Shown: piece after piece, positions 61,658-64,000 of the stretch | How the letters are laid out: every line of letters begins with the position of its first letter | How positions within the stretch are numbered: the stretch's first letter is position 1 | Origin: an uncultured Ruminococcus sp. | Lineage (GTDB): Bacteria; Bacillota; Clostridia; Oscillospirales; Acutalibacteraceae | Reading direction: 5' to 3' | DNA: 64,000 nucleotides | Assembly: GCA_902800065.1 (NCBI GenBank) | Contig: CADCDE010000024.1 | Coordinates: 1 to 64,000 of the forward strand | Position numbers and translations under genes: made by a program | Notes under the pieces: generated by a model | What the model saw: the letters and a program-made list of their open reading frames with translations, nothing else | Told to the model about the DNA's origin: nothing | Database searches by the model: none

Positions 61658-62070
61658 CAATTTGCAATTGTTGGTTACGGAGAATTTTATGGAAAACAAT
61701 GTGATATTGGATAAGAGTAAGGCATTTGCATTGAGAATAATAAATCTTTATAAATATCTTTGTGAAAATAAGAAAGAATATATTTTGTCAAAACAAATCT
61801 TGCGAAGCGGTACAAGTATCGGCGCCAATGCAAAGGAAGCAGTAAATGCACAAACCAAATCGGATTTTTACGCCAAAATGTATATATCTTACAAAGAGGC
61901 AAATGAAACAGAGTATTGGCTTGAATTACTGCATGAAAGCGGATATATAGAGACAAAGGCTTTTGAAAGTATATATTCAGACTGTAAAGAACTTATAAAA
62001 ATTCTTGCGGCAATTACGAAAACCCAAAAAATAGCCAGCAATGATAATTGCACATTGCTAATTGCTAATT
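61638..62070. mobile_element. Repeat-bounded unit carrying a four-helix-bundle gene
   Basis: Left arm AATTAGCAATTAGCAATTAG plus CAATTTGCAATTG (61638-61670) and right arm CAATGATAATTGCACATTGC plus TAATTGCTAATT (62038-62070) are inverted. They flank one gene of the S23/four-helix-bundle family. The unit lies between smpB and ssrA, which are often adjacent. This layout suggests an insertion, of a kind in which the gene travels with AATTAGC repeats. No transposase is encoded. Confidence 0.65.
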
Positions 62071-62207
62071 GTATATATGGGGGCGTAAAGGTTTCGACAG
62101 GGAGTGTGAGCCTCGGCAAGCGGGCAGCGGCACTGCAGAACCGCTATAAAATCCGCAGATTTTTAAAATTAAACGACAACAATAATACTGTTGCCCTCGC
62201 TGCTTAA
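61689..62207 (+). CDS. Four-helix-bundle protein (S23 / 23S rRNA intervening-sequence family), reads into tmRNA
   Basis: The first 115 or so residues match the S23-type four-helix-bundle family: KSKAFALRIINLYKYLCENK, ILSKQILRSGTSIGANAKEA, then AKMYISYKEANETEYWLELL and the last helix. Family members are about 115-125 residues, are found in 23S rRNA intervening sequences and also free-standing; their role is unknown. Here no stop codon follows the fourth helix. The frame passes through the right repeat arm (NCTLLIANC) and into tmRNA, where it enters the tag frame and stops at the tag stop codon (62205-62207). ATG at 61689 has GGAG upstream. The last 45 residues are likely not native. Confidence 0.7.
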   Translation: MENNVILDKSKAFALRIINLYKYLCENKKEYILSKQILRSGTSIGANAKEAVNAQTKSDFYAKMYISYKEANETEYWLELLHESGYIETKAFESIYSDCKELIKILAAITKTQKIASNDNCTLLIANCIYGGVKVSTGSVSLGKRAAALQNRYKIRRFLKLNDNNNTVALAA

Positions 62208-62432
62208 TTAGCGAGCGTTTCTCATAAGAGTACCACGGCTTTTGAGAGGCGTCGATTAGTGGTGAACGTGAACGGAGATGAGCCTTGCTCTCTGTCACGG
62301 CTTAAAGGCTACCGAAGCACAAAGCCTGCCTGTGGGCGTTGTGTGGGGGGAATCCCAAATCATAGGCTACGCTCGTAGAAAACCGTTGTAAGTGCTTTTT
62401 GGACAGGGGTTCAATTCCCCTCGCCTCCACCA
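62079..62432 (+). ncRNA. ssrA: Transfer-messenger RNA (tmRNA)
   Basis: Frees stalled ribosomes and tags proteins for degradation. The 5' end GGGGGCG pairs with CGCCTCC (62422-62428), followed by A and an encoded CCA. The tRNA-like part shows GTAAAGGTTTCGACAGGG and the T arm GGGGTTCAATTCCCC-like. The tag reading frame ends at 62207 with NDNNNTVALAA; the exact resume codon is uncertain (AAA at 62166 or TTA at 62169 are candidates). The stop lies in the hairpin CTCGCTGCTTAATTAGCGAG. Pseudoknot-rich 3' half follows. smpB is upstream, separated only by the repeat-bounded unit. Confidence 0.95.
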
Positions 62433-63898
62433 CTTAATATCAAAGCCGAACTATTCAAAGCATATTCAATGCTGAATAGCTCGGCTTTTTCTTTTTGCAG
62501 TAAATTATAAGTGATTATCAGCTTGTCACCAAATACATACACCGAATTTACAAAACATTCAATCAAATCTTTTCTGTATTCTTCAGTAAGCTCTGCAGCT
62601 TCATCAGCCTTGAACTGTGTCAGCATATATGCTATTTGTTTCTTTGAAAGTGTCGGCTGTACAATCTGCTCCGTCATCTCAGATTCAAGCTGAGCCTTCT
62701 GTTCTTCAAGCTCATTCAGACGTTGTTTTGTCGTTGAAGTGATAATTCCTTCTTCAATGGCTTTAATGATATTCGACAGCGATTTATTGACACTTGCAAG
62801 CTGAGATGTCAGTATATTTCTTTGAGCCTGATTATCATGTTCTGCAATGGAAAGCTTTTCACAGCGGGTGGCGATAATGTCTATTACATCATCTTGAAGA
62901 ATGTTTTTGGCTGTGACATCAACAACCATACTTTCAAGCCATTTCTTTTTGACATTCTTCAAATCACAGTTTTTATATCTTTTTCGTGATGAACAGGCAT
63001 AATAATAATGCGTTTCACCTGTTTTGCTTGTACCACCGTCACCTCGAAGTCCTGCACCGCACTTACCACAATAGGCTTTACCCGTCAAAAGAAATTCCGT
63101 TTTACGTCCTGCCGCAGGAGTGTGGGTGTGTTTTTTTATCTGTTCCTGAACCCTTTGCCATAATTCATCTGAAACAATACGAGGGACAGAGTCTATTTGC
63201 TCATAGTCTTTTCATTTATATACTCCGGTATATCGCACACTGTTGAACATTCGGTGAAAACTTCCTTTATTCCAAGTGCCTCCACGAGCATTTTTTATAC
63301 CCATGCTGTTCAATTCATCAGCTATTTCCTTGACAGGCTTTCCGTCTGCGTAATCATTGAATATCTTTTGTACAATCTCTGCTTCGGTTTCATCAACGAT
63401 AAAATAACCATCTTTCGTGACCTGATAGCCAAACGGACGGCATCCGCCTGTTGACTTATGCTTGAGAGCTGTTTCGTGCATACCATGTTTTATTTTTTGC
63501 GACAGCTCAGCGGAATAGTATTCTGCCATACCTTCGAGCAGACTTTCAAGGATAATGTCTTCGGGACCTTCCGGAATACTCTCCTTTGCATACAGCACTT
63601 TTACATTGTTGCGTTTCAGCTTCGCTTTGTACATAGCACTGTCGTAACGGTTACGGGCAAAACGGTCTATTTTGTAGACGATAACAAAATCAAAGCCTTT
63701 TTTGTCACTGTCTTTTATCATCTGCTGAAAGGCTGTTCGGTGTTCGGCAGAACGTCTGCTCAATGCCCTGTCGATATACTCTTTCACAATGGTTATATCA
63801 TGCTTTTCAGCATACTCATAGCATTCACGCAGTTGTCCCTCTATGCTCTGTTCGTTCTGCCTGTCGCATGAGTATCTGGCATAAATTACAGCTTTCAT
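62411..63898 (-). pseudogene. Large serine recombinase, interrupted by an in-frame TGA
   Basis: The N-terminal catalytic part starts at the ATG 63898 (AAGGAG upstream): MKAVIYARYSCDRQNEQSIE with the nucleophile Ser9, then VYKIDRFARNRYDSAMYKAK. A recombinase domain follows, with NARGGTWNKGSFHRMFNSVR. At 63214-63212 a TGA occurs exactly in frame, between VYK and KDYEQID. The same frame then continues through KDYEQIDSVPRIVSDELWQR, the zinc ribbon (TGKAYCGKCGAGL ... YYACSS) and a coiled coil to a stop at 62411. Total about 495 codons. The last codons overlap the tmRNA 3' end on the other strand. It is probably the integrase of an element inserted at ssrA, now inactive unless the stop is read through. 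Confidence 0.8.
62443..62498 (+). terminator. Terminator of tmRNA, inside the recombinase 3' end
   Basis: AGCCGAACTATTCA (62444-62457) pairs with TGAATAGCTCGGCT (62473-62486) with one mismatch, followed by TTTTCTTTTT. It lies in the coding sequence of the recombinase on the opposite strand. Confidence 0.8.
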
Positions 63899-63957
63899 AA
63901 ACTCACTCCTTAATATTGTATCTTTCAAAATAAGCCCCATTTTCGATAGTTTTCTTC

Positions 63958-63986
63958 AAGGGGTATAATTATACTCCTTATACCGA
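63958..63986 (-). promoter_or_regulatory. Palindrome overlapping the recombinase promoter region
   Basis: GGGGTATAATTATACTCC (63960-63977) is a 9-bp dyad with one mismatch and contains TATAAT in both orientations. It is about 62 bases upstream of the recombinase start. It may be an operator over the -10 box. The remaining bases to the window end hold nothing definite. Confidence 0.45.
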
Positions 63987-64000
63987 AAAATGCTGTCAGC

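Noticed and set aside
61689-62207. Four-helix-bundle protein as the accessory subunit (Avd) of a diversity-generating retroelement
   Set aside because: No reverse transcriptase or template/variable repeat pair was seen nearby; the sequence fits the S23-type family better.
63212-63214. TGA in the recombinase as a selenocysteine codon
   Set aside because: It lies in the linker between the recombinase domain and the zinc ribbon, not in an active site, and I see no selenocysteine insertion hairpin directly after it. A nonsense mutation is simpler.

Overview
The window is about 64 kb of low-GC chromosomal DNA from a Firmicute. It looks like a Ruminococcus or a close relative (Oscillospiraceae). 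The reasons are a secreted multidomain pullulanase, a dockerin-bearing surface protein, a secreted CotH-family protein, GerA-type spore germination genes, and the Bacillus/Clostridium order SRP RNA-dnaX-ebfC-recR. No rRNA genes, CRISPR arrays or complete prophages were seen. The genus assignment is inference from gene content only.

Layout. 0.3-5 kb: pullulanase, then a cotJC remnant cut by a miniature element. 5-10 kb: two phosphohexomutases (one with a repeat tail) around a membrane-anchored protein. 10-11 kb: a CdaR/PucR-type regulator. 11.4-21.1 kb: one tight operon of U32 peptidase-type protein, unknown, uvrB, SUKH protein, parE, ribbon-helix-helix-like protein, DUF2262-like protein and parC. 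21.3-29.8 kb: secG with a repeat tail, cca, dnaD-like and dnaI-like genes, degV, rnr and a secreted repeat protein. 29.8-32 kb (minus strand): a three-gene operon of two YGPPP-repeat proteins and a radical SAM/SPASM enzyme. 32-36.3 kb: an IS200/IS605 remnant, a frameshifted small secreted protein, cotH and hisHF. 36.6-41.1 kb: MacA/MacB-like pair without its ATPase, a DUF6873-like protein and a dockerin protein. 41.3-46.2 kb: DUF4363 and DUF421 genes, then gerKA and a gerKB-gerKC fusion. 46.3-53.9 kb (minus): a GLUG-like lipoprotein and a polyamine cluster (speD, speA-type decarboxylase, unknown, speE, carboxyspermidine dehydrogenase, nspC). 54-58 kb: murC, tRNA-Gly, DUF6062 and DUF1015. 58.2-62.5 kb: SRP RNA, dnaX, ebfC, recR, smpB, a four-helix-bundle gene in a repeat-bounded unit, and tmRNA. 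62.4-63.9 kb: a serine recombinase gene broken by an in-frame TGA, abutting the tmRNA 3' end.

The best candidate for a little-described system is the YGPPP operon. A radical SAM/SPASM enzyme is transcribed with a lipoprotein carrying six YGPPP motifs and a 70-residue protein carrying two YGPPP and one YAPPP. This layout suggests peptide modification of a surface-displayed repeat protein. I recall, without being able to check, that annotation databases name a 'FibroRumin' radical SAM maturase family in Fibrobacter and Ruminococcus that may cover this enzyme.

A second theme is miniature repeats. The same hairpin core (GTCATTCCGAGC...GAATGAC type) occurs at more than ten places, inside at least three different terminal-inverted-repeat families, often between a promoter and its gene. 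Two other repeat families (AATTAGCAATTAGC type and GAGAGTGGAGAGTGG type) also form inverted-repeat units. Coordinates come from manual reading; starts were chosen by ribosome binding sites and family length.
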